This document shows positions 23,155-33,114 of a DNA stretch of 64,000 bases, one piece after another. The stretch covers positions 558,001 to 622,000 of the forward strand of contig QANY01006224.1 of NCBI GenBank assembly GCA_003255025.1, given 5' to 3'. The notes under the pieces were generated by a model, which worked only from the letters and a program-made list of their open reading frames with translations, made no database searches and had not been told where the DNA came from. The translations under genes were made by a program, and so were the position numbers. Numbering within the stretch: position 1 is the stretch's first letter; each line of letters opens with the position of its first letter. The stretch is from Datisca glomerata. Lineage: Eukaryota; Streptophyta; Magnoliopsida; Cucurbitales; Datiscaceae.

Positions 23155-24564
23155 TTGGTTTAGATATCAATCATGAATGACCAACACACTCTTTTGAAAT
23201 TGTTGAGGAATGCTTTCAGCTCCTTGGTATAAGTGATTAGGTTTTCATCTCGCTCCTGGTCTCTCCTGCAAGACGAAACAAGCAGGTAACTCCTAAATTG
23301 GTTCACCAAGGGCGGCACCTGTGAAAGAGCTTCTGAAGATTAAATTAGTATAATGTCTAAATTAAGATAGTTTTATACTTTAGATGATAAATATTCGAAT
23401 TACCTCCTAAGGATGGAGTTTAATTATTTATAACCTATATAAGGTTAAAGACTTAGAAAGTAGTGTCCAAACTGAACATGTGATATATATTTGTCACGTA
23501 CATTATTATAGAATGGCTGATCTGGCAGACATTTAATTATCTTAGGGATAAAGAGGTGCCTTGATATATCTTTCTAAGTCTTTAGTATTTCAGAATTAAG
23601 TTGGTCTGCCCTAGTTAGTTAATACGCGTTTAATACGCGTATTTTTGGCATTTTCCGTTTTTTTTATGTTTTCTATTTTTTACTGAAAGATACGAAATAA
23701 TACACGTTTTTTTTACTTCAACCATATAATACATGTTTAATACGGAAATCGTATTAAACGCATATACTAAAATGGCCAAAATCCCCAATTTCCCCATTCT
23801 TCGCGAAAGGTCCTGCTCGGCGATGCTCCTGCACTCCTGCTTCTTGCATCCAGGGCTGGACTTCGACGGAGCTTCTCCTTCTCAAATGACCTAGGGCTCG
23901 AAGATTCTCACTAATTAGCTTCTCTCTCACTCTCGTTTAAAGACAAAGAAGCTAGGGTTTCATTGATTTCCAGATTTAATTCTCTGGTCTCCTTCACTTC
24001 TAAGTTTTAAGTCTTTACATGTCATCCTTTCTCCTTGGCGCCTCTAAAATCTTGTATTTATACTTCTTCTTGGAGACCAAAAGTTTCTCCATTGTTCCCT
24101 ATGATTGTTTTTTGTGGTTATCTGATTTTCCCTCCAAATTTTTAGTTTTTGATTTGAGGTAATCTGTTCTTAAGTTCATCGATTAAATTTCTTCTAGCAG
24201 TTGTACTTTCCTAACTGAGTTTTGACTATTTTAATTTTCTCATCGGTTTTAGGAGTTTCTGTACTGGTTGGAATCAATTAATCTCATGCTGATAAAGAAA
24301 CTTTAGGAATGATCTAAACTATCTGAATTGAATTTGATTGTTTTAAGATGATAGGTAAATTTTGTTCTGGTTGGAGTTGGACTTCTCTAAATTGAATTTG
24401 ATTGTAGAAAATTAAACTGAATTGGACTGAATTGGACTGAATTGGACTTGAATTGGACTTTATTAATTATGTTCTGGTTGGAGTTGGACTTCTAAGAGTT
24501 TCTGTCAATTCAAATTATGTCCTGTTAATAGGTTTTATTGATTCTATTTCAGATTTTCTGACTT
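23155..24564. other. No coding gene; palindromic AT/CG words and leader-like region before the BED ORF
   Basis: The stretch 23155-23600 shows nothing recognisable. At 23618-23765 the sequence repeats taatacgcg-type words and contains the perfect inverted pair gtttaatacg / cgtattaaac. From about 23800 it looks like a transcribed plant leader: a G/C-richer start, agctagggtttc, and T-rich intron-like text between 24000 and 24560 with possible splice sites. Confidence 0.45.
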
Positions 24565-24867
24565 TTGATTATCATGGTGAGGAAAAAAGATAAATTTTGG
24601 GATTACGCAGAACAGTCAAATAATCGTTTCAAGTGCAAAGTTTGTGAGAGAGATTTTGCTGGAGGGATTTCTAGAGTAAAGTCTCATTTATCTGGAATTA
24701 GTGGTCGTGATATTGATATATGTAGTAAAGTATTGGAGGAGGTTCAAGCTGAAGCGTATTTTTTAATTAGAGATTCAAGTTCTAATTCTAGTAAGAAAAG
24801 AAAAAATGATTCGGTTAATAAAAGTAATGAAGGATTGAACGCTTGCTCTTTGGGTCTATCTAATTAG
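24565..24867 (+). CDS. BED-type zinc finger protein fragment (hAT transposase N-terminus-like)
   Basis: The frame is open for 100 codons. It starts at the first ATG of the open frame (MIIMVRKKDKFWDYAEQ) or at the third Met. The zinc finger reads FKCKVCERDFAGGISRVKSH followed by LSGISGRDIDIC, with the Cys-x2-Cys pair and a following His and Cys, as in plant BED fingers at the N-terminus of hAT transposases. A basic stretch, KKRKNDS, resembles a nuclear signal. The frame closes at 24867, and no DUF659 or hAT dimerisation region could be read downstream, so this is a truncated transposase or a small BED protein. BED fingers bind DNA. A transposon fragment is the safer reading. Confidence 0.7.
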   Translation: MIIMVRKKDKFWDYAEQSNNRFKCKVCERDFAGGISRVKSHLSGISGRDIDICSKVLEEVQAEAYFLIRDSSSNSSKKRKNDSVNKSNEGLNACSLGLSN

Positions 24868-26227
24868 ACTCAAACCACAATCCCAGAATTTTCTGCTAAA
24901 AAATAGAAGAGCAATGTTGACAAAAAAATTTAATTCTCCTATATTTGTTGGACGCTGGCTAAAAGATAGTCATTATCTTCAGTTTTACAGTGAACCATCT
25001 CTATAGATGAGCATAAAAAATTAAGTTAGAACGACCACATGCTAAGGAAAAAAACTATTGATGGTAAGTATAAATTATATTTACCTATTTCAGATTGTTA
25101 AAAATAATTTATAAACTAAACCAATGACATAAAAGAATTTTCAATGATTTTTACATATTTATTGTAGATTGGACAATTTTTTTAAGCAAGTTTAAGTAAA
25201 ATTTGGAAAAATACCATAAACAAACATAAGAAAAAAGTAAAATAAATGAGAAATACTCTTAATGGTTACAAAATAAATAAAATGGTAAATAATAAGTTCA
25301 TAACTAACTTAAACTTTTTAAATTTAAAAAGTGTCATTTTTTTCATATATACATATGAATGGTCATTCTTACATATGAGTTAATAAAAACAGTCATCTAC
25401 TATAATTTTCCTAAAGATAATAACTAAACGAGCTGGGTTATTCTGACTATGTTTCTTCTGTGGGCCATTTTTTGAGGTTTGTTCGTGTAAATTAGATGTT
25501 AACCCATTAAATAGTACATTTAAATAATTATTCATTAATATTAACAAATAATATGTGAATAAACTACTTGGAGTGTTACTCAACATGAGTTGTGCTATTT
25601 GCGCCATCCACATGACAGAAATGGATTAATTGTATTTTGAGAAATATATTTTCATCCCAACTTATACCATCACAAATTTCTAGTGCCTTTTTCATGCAAC
25701 ACGCACTCATTTTCGTTAACAGAAGTAATACACGCGAATATCACGTGCACAGTTTGGTGTTAATTTTGACGGTAAAATGAATTAGAAGGATATCACTTAC
25801 AAATTTCCAAACTAAAGAGATATAAAAATGAAAGGATATGTTTTTTTTCTAAATTATGCAAACTACAAGGATATATTTTTATTTTATCATACATATAAAA
25901 ATACATCAAAATGAAAGGATATGTTTTTTTTAAATTATGCAAACTACAAGGATATATTTTTATTTTAGCCTTTAAAAAATGCAATAAGAGGGAATCATGA
26001 ACAAACTGCTGAAGATTGTCTTCATTTATGGATAAATTAGGATTAGATCATCTCTTTAGGTAGAAAAATTTCTTTCTTTGTTATATTTTTATAAGTCTGC
26101 AAATTTCTATGCGATTTTTGTGTTTTTACAAGTTCTGATGTAATTTTTGTATTTTTGCGAGTTCTGATCTAAATATGTGCGATATTGAGATAGTGTGTGA
26201 TTCTGTGCTAAGTTATTTGAACGGTAT
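24868..26227. other. No gene recognised
   Basis: AT-rich sequence with stops in all frames. The ORFs at 25380-25613 and 25793-25984 (minus) show no motif. At 26095-26170 there are short repeats of gttctgatgtaatttttgt type. Confidence 0.4.
25828..25970. repeat. Tandem duplication of about 85 bp
   Basis: Two copies of the block that starts aaaatgaaaggatatgtttt and ends caaggatatatttttatttta, spaced about 85 bases apart. Confidence 0.88.
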
Positions 26228-26576
26228 ATTAATGGCACGACATACACGTGGCAAACTCTCAATTGAACATCAAGCTAAAGACAAATTGAAGCATTAAGAA
26301 CTGTTGGATGGAGGAAGCAGTTACAAAAAGAATGTTCCAAAAATAGCATAACCTCTCAACAGCTCGATTATATTATAACTTCCACAAAATGGCTCCGCAA
26401 AAGGCGCAACGGGAAAACAACATGAAAAGTAATAATTGTAATTTTATGTATAAATAGAGGCTGAGATTACCTCAAAAGACACGATCTAATACAATATACT
26501 AAGCTTTCTTAGTTCAATTTTTCCCTACTCATTTCTTATTGCTTAATTTTTTTACGACTGTAAAATTTTCATTACA
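26228..26576 (+). repeat. Left LTR of the Tat element
   Basis: This extends from the block shared with the right LTR to the CA at 26576, just before the primer-binding site. The true 5' end may lie a little upstream but could not be aligned. Confidence 0.8.
26449..26457 (+). promoter_or_regulatory. LTR TATA box
   Basis: TATAAATAG followed by aggctgag lies about 120 bases before the LTR end, a position fitting the LTR promoter. Confidence 0.65.
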
Positions 26577-26578
26577 GT

Positions 26579-26597
26579 TTGGTGCTTTCATTGAGAG
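26579..26597 (+). promoter_or_regulatory. Primer-binding site of the Tat element
   Basis: ttggtgctttcattgagag starts two bases after the LTR CA. This wording is common at the primer site of Tat-type gypsy elements. Confidence 0.7.
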
Positions 26598-26628
26598 GAA
26601 TTTAGAAAACTCAATACGGCAAATCAAG

Positions 26629-27730
26629 ATGTCGAGAACTAGATCAAACACAGTTTGTAACGACGAAAATGACGATGATCATGTTGATAAAACCTACACC
26701 TCAGATGGAAGTTCAAGGAATGATCTAGACCAAACTGATTGGAATGCAAGAGAATGGAATGTCGTAATAGTGAAGCTCACCATAATGCTTGGCAAACTGT
26801 GAAAACCAAAGCACTGAACAGGATAGGCAGGACGCTAGGCGGACTAGCCCCGAAGCAAGCCAAAATGTGCGACAGGAAGATGTTGAGGTCCATTCAAGGG
26901 ACAACGAGAAAAAAGCAGACGGAGAAACTCATCCATTAGAACATATGACGGAAAATGCTGTAGAATAAATGCTGGAAAGAAGGATGATGGAAATGTGAAT
27001 GCTAGGAAGTACGGGAAAAACGGACATGGAATCACTCACAAGTTCACATTTGAGTCTTGAAGTACTCGCCGTTCCATTCCCGGAAAAGTTCATAGCCCCT
27101 AAATTCAAGTGTTACGAAGGAAAAACTGATCTTATAGATCACCTCAGGTGATTTAAGCAAGTAATGGCTTTATATCAGAATGAGGATGAACTCATGTTCA
27201 GGATGTTTTCAACCAGTCTGGACGGCGGTGCTTTAAAGTGGTATCACTCTCATCCTTATTCAATTAGTAATTTTACCACCATGTCATTTGTTTTTCTAGA
27301 ACGATACTCCACACGCCAATTGGTCATGGAAGATTCATAATATCTCTTGACCATATCAATCAAAAAGGGACAATCGTTGTGAGAATATACACAATGATTT
27401 AAAGACGAGATGGCCAAGGTGGAAAACTACGATGATCGAGTAGCGAGGTTGGCTTTCAGACGATTTGACTCAAACTCTCCACTATTCAATGATTTGTTGA
27501 AAGTGAAGCCGTCGTCAATGGCGAAAAAATTTCAACGGGTTCAAACTTATATTACTCTAGAAGAAGAAAAGAAATGCATGATGAAATTATCTGAACAGAG
27601 AATGGAAGAACAACAAAAAGCTTATCAAAGTCCTGGTTCAGGCAAGAAAAGAATAGAAAGAACGGGGATGAGTGACAGACGAAATACATACAAACGAGAA
27701 GGCACTGAGAAACGAGGAAGTATAACATAA
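26629..27730 (+). pseudogene. Tat element gag
   Basis: The likely start is the ATG at 26629 (MSRTRSNTVCNDEN). Core gag follows in another frame: FIAPKFKCYEGKTDLIDHL, then MFSTSLDGGALKWYHSHPYS and ATG-led MAKVENYDDRVARLAF, with several stops and at least one shift. The motif APK-x-x-x-Y-x-G-x-x-D-x-x-x-H-L and the A-x-x-W-Y pattern mark the gypsy gag domain. Basic residues cluster at the C-terminus. Confidence 0.85.
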
Positions 27731-28585
27731 AGAGTCCACCCTAGAGACAAAGTCTATATGGCGCTCACAATAATCATGAATCAAATCCTTAATGAGATAA
27801 AAAATAAACCATGGTTAAATAGACCAGCCTCATTGGCGAAAGAGTCGAGTAGTAGAGACAAGGATAAATATTGTCTGTTCAACAGAAACTATGCGCATCT
27901 TGCCAAAGATTACCTCTAGCTCAAAGATTATATCGAAGAGCTCGTAAGGGAAGGCTACCTTCAACAATATGTTTAGAAAGAATAACAGAAGCAAGTACCA
28001 GAAAAGGAGATTCCAGACAAATGAAAGCAACCTCTTCGAATTGTGGACACTATAATTGTGTTAATAGAATATGGAGGAATCACCATAAATGAAAGGAAAA
28101 TATAGTCCAAGAAGCCTACTTGGAGTGAGCATTAGGAATGGGGAAGCACATCAGACAACAACAGAAATCCACCACTAATATTTTATGATCTAGATTTGGA
28201 AGAACACGGTGGACAACAAAATGACATCTTGGTAATCACTATTCAGGTTGGAAATTGCCTCCTAAGGCGGGTATTGGCAGATGACAGAAGTATTGCAAAT
28301 ATTCTTTATTGTTCGATGTTGGAAAAAATATCTATGGGAAATCCAAAGTTGCAAGGCCCGTCACAACCGTTGATCGGATTTAGTGGAGCAATTAGTTACT
28401 TGGAAGGAATAATAATGTTCCACGTGAATGCAGATCCCTTCAATCATTTCATAGAGTTTGTGGTTCTCAACACACCATCTTCATACAACGTCATTCTAGA
28501 AAGAACATGGCTACATAAAATGAAAGTCGTTTCATTCACATACAATCAAGAACTAAGGACAGAAGTCAAAAGGAAAAAAGGTTAG
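27731..28585 (+). pseudogene. Tat element gag end and aspartic protease
   Basis: The region 27870-27970 reads YCLFNRNYAHLAKDYL then LKDYIEELVREGYLQQYV. Tat elements carry a Cys/His knuckle there, whose ligands are mostly lost. The open frame 28196-28585 is the protease: DILVITIQVGNCLLRRVLAD, then NPKLQGPSQPLIGFSG and SSYNVILERTWLHKMK. The active site reads ADDRS where the family has D-x-G-S-S, so the Gly is replaced by Arg. The enzyme would be inactive. Confidence 0.83.
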
Positions 28586-28639
28586 GTGCCTAACTCAAAG
28601 AAACAAAAAAAGAAGAGTTGAGAAATTTTCTAAGAAAAA

Positions 28640-29460
28640 ACAAAGACAATTTTGCGAATACAGCACAAGAGATGTCAGGTATTCCAGCGGAGATTATTTA
28701 TCATAAATTAAATATTAGCCCTTTTATTAAATTTGTGAAACAGAAAAAAGGAAGTTTTACTTGGGAGTAGCTTACCAATATGGTAATGGTGAATAAGAAA
28801 AATGAAGAATCTACGTAGACTTCACATATCTAAACAAGGCATGCCTGAAAGACGACTATCTATTATCGAGGATAGATTAAATGGTGGATGCAACATCTGG
28901 CTATAAGTTCCTCAGCTTCATGGATGCTTATTCAGGATATAATTAGGTAAAAATGTTCCAACATGATCAAGAGAAAACCTTTTTCATAAGTGAACAATGT
29001 ACTTTGTGTTATAAAGTGATGCCTTTGATTGAAAAATGTAGGTGCAACTTATCAAATCCTCATGAATAAAATCTTCCGCGAACATATTGGGACAATAATG
29101 GAAGTTTGCGTGGATGACATCCTGGTCAAAAGCAAGAAACAGAAAGGCCATATAATAGATCTGGATAAAGCCTCTTCATTCCTAAGGGGAAGTTACATGA
29201 AGCTAAATCCTAAAAAATTTACTTTTGGAGTCGTAGCAGAAAAATTCTTGGGTCATTTGGTGACACAACAAGGGATCAAGATCAATCCAGGTCAAGTGAG
29301 GGCCATCATGGAAATGAAGTCCCCAAGAAACGTCAAAGAAGTATAGAGTCTGACAGGAAAGTTAGCAGTTTTGAATAGATTCCTTTCAAGGTCAATAGAC
29401 AAGTGTAAACCATTCTTTATGAAGCTCAAAAAGGATTCTGTCGACAATTAGGATGAAGAA
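28640..29460 (+). pseudogene. Tat element reverse transcriptase
   Basis: The 5' half is badly broken, with fragments of a SGIPAEIIYHKLN-type connector and stops every few codons. The 3' half, 29029-29346, is open: GATYQILMNKIFREHIGTIM, then EVCVDDILVKSK containing the catalytic Asp pair at about 29110, then KLNPKKFTFGV and FLGHLVTQQGI. The first residue of the Y-x-D-D box is Cys instead of Tyr. A thumb-like SLTGKLAVLNRFLSRS follows a stop at 29346. Confidence 0.87.
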
Positions 29461-30110
29461 TGTAAGGACGCCTTCAATAAAATTAAATAATATTTAGCGC
29501 TGCCACCATTACTGTCAAAACCACTTCCTGGTGAGGAATTACTTTTGAACGTGGTAGTCTAATAGAGGGCAGTAAGTGTCGTCCTGATTAGAGAAGAGGA
29601 CAAAAAGAAAAAACCTTTGTACTTCGTCAGCAAAAGTCTTTTGGTAGCGAAAGTATGGTATAAAAGAAAACAAACATTAATATTAGCGGTTGTTATCACA
29701 GCAAGGAAGTTGAAGTCATATTTTCAGGCTCATACGATCAAGGTGTTAACAGATTCACCTACCAGAAGCTTATTACATTCCTTGGTGATAAGAGGAAGGA
29801 TGGAGAAATGGGGAATTGAATTGGGACAGTACAAGATTCGTTACGAACCCAAGACATCGATAAAAAAGGCTAGTATTGGCAGATTTTATGACGAATTTCA
29901 CTCATGATGAAGAAAACATGAACGGGAATGTTCTAACAAAAACTGAAGATAGCTCCTGGATATTATTTGTAGATGGTGCTTCAAATATTCAAGGAGCGAG
30001 AGCAGGAATTGTGATAACAACTCTGTCCAGAGAAATATTGGAGCATTCAATTTCTTTTGGATTCGATGCTTCAAACAATGAAACATATGTTCCTGGTTGT
30101 CGTTGATGTA
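29461..30110 (+). pseudogene. Tat element tandem RNase H domains
   Basis: Two RNase H regions follow one another. The first (29530-29900) has KPLYFVSKSL, QTLILAVVITARKLKSYF and HTIKVLTDSPTRSLL, the usual gypsy RNase H, in which several catalytic positions are degraded. The second (29940-30106) reads SSWILFVDGASNIQGARAGI then FGFDASNNET, an archaeal-like RNase H with its first Asp intact, cut off by a stop and a shift at 30106. Having both is the hallmark of the Tat lineage (established knowledge). Confidence 0.85.
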
Positions 30111-30199
30111 AAAGTCGAGATGGAACCTAGCTGTGAAGATGATATAATCCATTACTTAACAAGCAGAGAATTACCAAAAGACAAACTCTTGGGAAGGAA

Positions 30200-31250
30200 A
30201 ATTCAACAGCAAAGTGCAAGGTATTCATTAATTAACGAGATATTATATCTTATATCATTATCAAGTCCATATCTAAAGTGTTGAAAACCAAGGGAAGCTT
30301 AGAATGTGCTATTACACTAGTGGAAGATCACTAGTTCACAAAATACTGAATGAGGGGTGTTACTCGCTTAAAATGCATCAGGATGCAAAGCAATATGCAA
30401 AGAAATGCGACAAGTATCAACGCTTTACTCCCGTAGTAAAAATGGCACATGTTGAGCTTACTAAGCCCCTGGCTATTCATGTAGTGGGCCTTAGATACAG
30501 TAGGACCACTCCCCATGGTGTCTGCACAGAAGCAGTTCTTACTGGTTGCAATGGATTATTTCAGGAAGTGATTGAAGTGGAAGCATATGCTAGGATCTGA
30601 GAGTATGAGGTAAAAGGATCTATCTAGAAAAATATTGTGTATAGGTACGAGATTCCTCGAATATATGTTTCTGACAATGGGTTACAATTCACGGGCAACG
30701 TAGTTAAAGCCTTTTGGGAAGGACTCTGAATAAAAAATTGGTCTTCAACAACATACTATTCGCAAGGGAACGATCAAGAGGTAAGGTCTAACCCAACAAT
30801 TCTAGAAAGTCTAAAGAAACGTTTAGAATTGGTAAGAGAAACTCTTCTCGCACTGGCGTATGGAAAAGAAGTCATTATACCAGTCAAAATAGGAAGTCCA
30901 ACCATAAAATCAAGCTTAACGAATCACAAAATTTTGAATTAATGAAAGAAAATCTGGACTTCCTTGAAGAGATAAGGGAAATTACCCTCATTCCAATGGC
31001 CAACTATAATTAGAAAAGGTCTTATATTTTAAAAAGGATTAGAAGACGGGGATTTCAGAAAGAAGACATTGTATTGAAAAAGATATTCCAAACGAAAGGG
31101 AAGTTAGGACCGAATTGGGAAAGACCTTACATTGTGAGCAAAGTTGGAGACAGCAAATATTATTTTCTCATAACAGAAGATGGTCTGGACTTAGCAAAAC
31201 CATGGAATTTCGTCCATTTGAAGAAATACTATGTATGACATGTACAAGAA
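30200..31250 (+). pseudogene. Tat element integrase
   Basis: The zinc-binding part reads KILNEGCYSLKMHQDAKQY then KKCDKYQRFTP; the second Cys of the C-x-x-C pair has become Tyr. In the core, MDYF is in a shifted frame near 30550, and YVSDNGLQFTGNVVKAFW holds the second Asp. The end reads GNDQEVRSNPTILESLKKRL, where the catalytic Glu region is scrambled. The C-terminal part, near LGKTLHCEQSWR, is also frame-shifted. Integrase would insert the DNA copy; this one could not. Confidence 0.85.
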
Positions 31251-31349
31251 TTATTATATTTGCTAGTGAATATTTTCCCGTGGTTTTTTCTCATTAGGGA
31301 TTTTTCACGTAAAAATTTGTTCCTTGCCTCTTAGCATTTATAAACAGAA

Positions 31350-31605
31350 ATTCAGGGTCATGGCTCTACAATGAGTCTAAGTTCTCGAGAACGGACTGCA
31401 CTACAATGGGCATCCGTTCTCTAAAGAAAAATCGGGGCTATGGCTTTACAATGAGCCTAAGTCCTTGAGAACGGACTGTACTACATGGGCATCTGCTTCT
31501 ATAAAGGAAACTCAGGATCATGGCTCTATAACAAGCTTAAGTCCTTGAGAATGGATTGTACTACAATGTGCATCTATTTTCTAAAGGAAATCATAAAACT
31601 ATGCC
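31350..31605 (+). repeat. 80-bp tandem repeat between integrase and the 3' LTR
   Basis: Three copies plus a partial one start at about 31352, 31432, 31512 and 31591. Each contains catggctctacaatgagtct-like text, gagaacggactg and tacaatgggcatc. Confidence 0.9.
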
Positions 31606-32821
31606 TCCAAAACGGATTACAATGAAACAAAGAAAAATTTTCCAAGTCCTTTTAAGGGAAAAATTGATGAAACAGGTGGATTTCCACAGTTTTAAGTAGG
31701 GAAAACAAAATCACAAGACTAGTTTCAAGCATGGAAAATAAAATCACAAGCTAAGTCTTTGGAAGTGGATTGGTAAATACTAAATAAGTACTCGATAGTG
31801 AAGGGAAAACATTAATTTCATTACTTCAAATATGGAATTACATAAAAAAACAAAAAAATGAAGGAAGAAAGAGAAAAGAAGAAGGAAAAATGAGCCCAGG
31901 TCGAGGAAACTTACTAAAAATGTCCCACCTACGGGGGATAATCCAATGGCCTTCACCCCTCTAATTTCCCCTGGCATTTAAAATATCTCTCTCATTTATC
32001 TCTATTAGGGAGATCTTTGATAAGGGCCCTCCTTTTGTCTATTCTAGGGGTTAATTAGTAGTTCTCCTCCAAAGATTTAACAAAATAGGTCAAATGGAGT
32101 TCGGTTAAGCCTAGACCTAGATTCTAGAACCTATTTAGAGGCTCAAAGAAGAGGATAATCCTATATGTGTTTTGGGTAAATTAGGAAGGAGCTAAACTGT
32201 AATGTTGAAAAAAATCCTGAAAAATGGGAGACAGAGAAATTTGAAACCTAGAGCTATGTAGATGGGGTGAAAAGTTATTTTAGCAGGAGGCTTACAATGA
32301 ATTCCCATGGCTCTGTTCTCACTAAGAAAACATTGCACATCTGAAGAATGGCATGTAGATAAATTCGAACAAATTCCCTAAACTCAGCTTCGTTTCTGAC
32401 CCTAGGGATCGAGTGTGAGAAAATGGTTTCCTCAGCCATGTTTCTAAGGAACAGGAAAGAAGAAGAAAAGAGAATATTGAGAAAATGAGAGAAAACTTAG
32501 GACAAAGGAAAGATATGGGCAAAGATGAAGATAAGGCTCCTATGAATAGAGCACATACTTGAAATAAAGAGTTAATACGTTCAAATCTCAAAATAAGGAA
32601 TGATGAGACAAGGTGAAAAGGCGCGCTAAAATAAAAAGATGTGAGAACGGAACATGAATCGAACAAACACAACCTGAACGGTCGCGATAGGAATATTCAT
32701 TACCTGACACATTCATTATAAAAGAAAAGCATCTGGGGAAACGTGTATGACAAGCTACGTATCTCCAAACACCATTGAAAGACGTAATGATAAAAGGTAT
32801 TCAACTTTTTGAAACAAGCAC
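31606..32821. other. 3' untranslated region of the Tat element
   Basis: No pol motif remains. Two minus-strand frames (31780-31977 and 32322-32672) are open, but their hydrophobic, Ser/Leu/Phe-rich translations look compositional. Some Tat elements do carry an antisense ORF here, so the position is noted. Confidence 0.45.
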
Positions 32822-32998
32822 ATTAATGGCACGACATACACATGGCAGACTCTCAATCGAACATCAAGCTAAATACAAATTGAAGCACTAAGAATCGTTG
32901 GATAGAGGAAGCAGTTGCAAAAAAGAATGTTCCAGATGTAGCATAACCCCTCTAACGGCTCAACTACGTATCATAACTTCACAAAACGACTCCGCATA
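32822..32998 (+). repeat. Right LTR of the Tat element, truncated
   Basis: It matches the left LTR from attaatggcacgacatacac to ctccgca and is then interrupted by unrelated sequence starting tagggtttgaatg. Confidence 0.85.
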
Positions 32999-33042
32999 AG
33001 AATTTTTGCCTAGGGTTTGAATGAAAAAGACAAAGAAAAGGT

Positions 33043-33114
33043 GAAATGGGAGTGGGCTACCTAATTAATCAGTAACCCACTCTTAATAGAATTTAGGTAG
33101 CCCACTCCCATTTC
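33043..33114. repeat. Perfect 22-bp inverted repeat with 28-base loop
   Basis: Arms 33043-33064 and 33093-33114 are exact reverse complements (gaaatgggagtgggctacct plus aa). It lies just after the truncated Tat LTR and just before a CT-rich stretch. Confidence 0.95.

Larger units (their letters stand above)
26228..32998 (+). mobile_element. Ty3/gypsy retrotransposon of Tat type, decayed
   Basis: A block of about 175 bases starting attaatggcacgacataca is directly repeated at 26228 and 32822, giving LTR pairs. Between them, in order, lie a primer site, gag, protease, reverse transcriptase, a first RNase H, a second (archaeal-like) RNase H, and integrase. The second RNase H is typical of the plant Tat lineage. 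The right LTR is truncated at 32998, and the 5' border of the left one is unclear. Confidence 0.9.
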
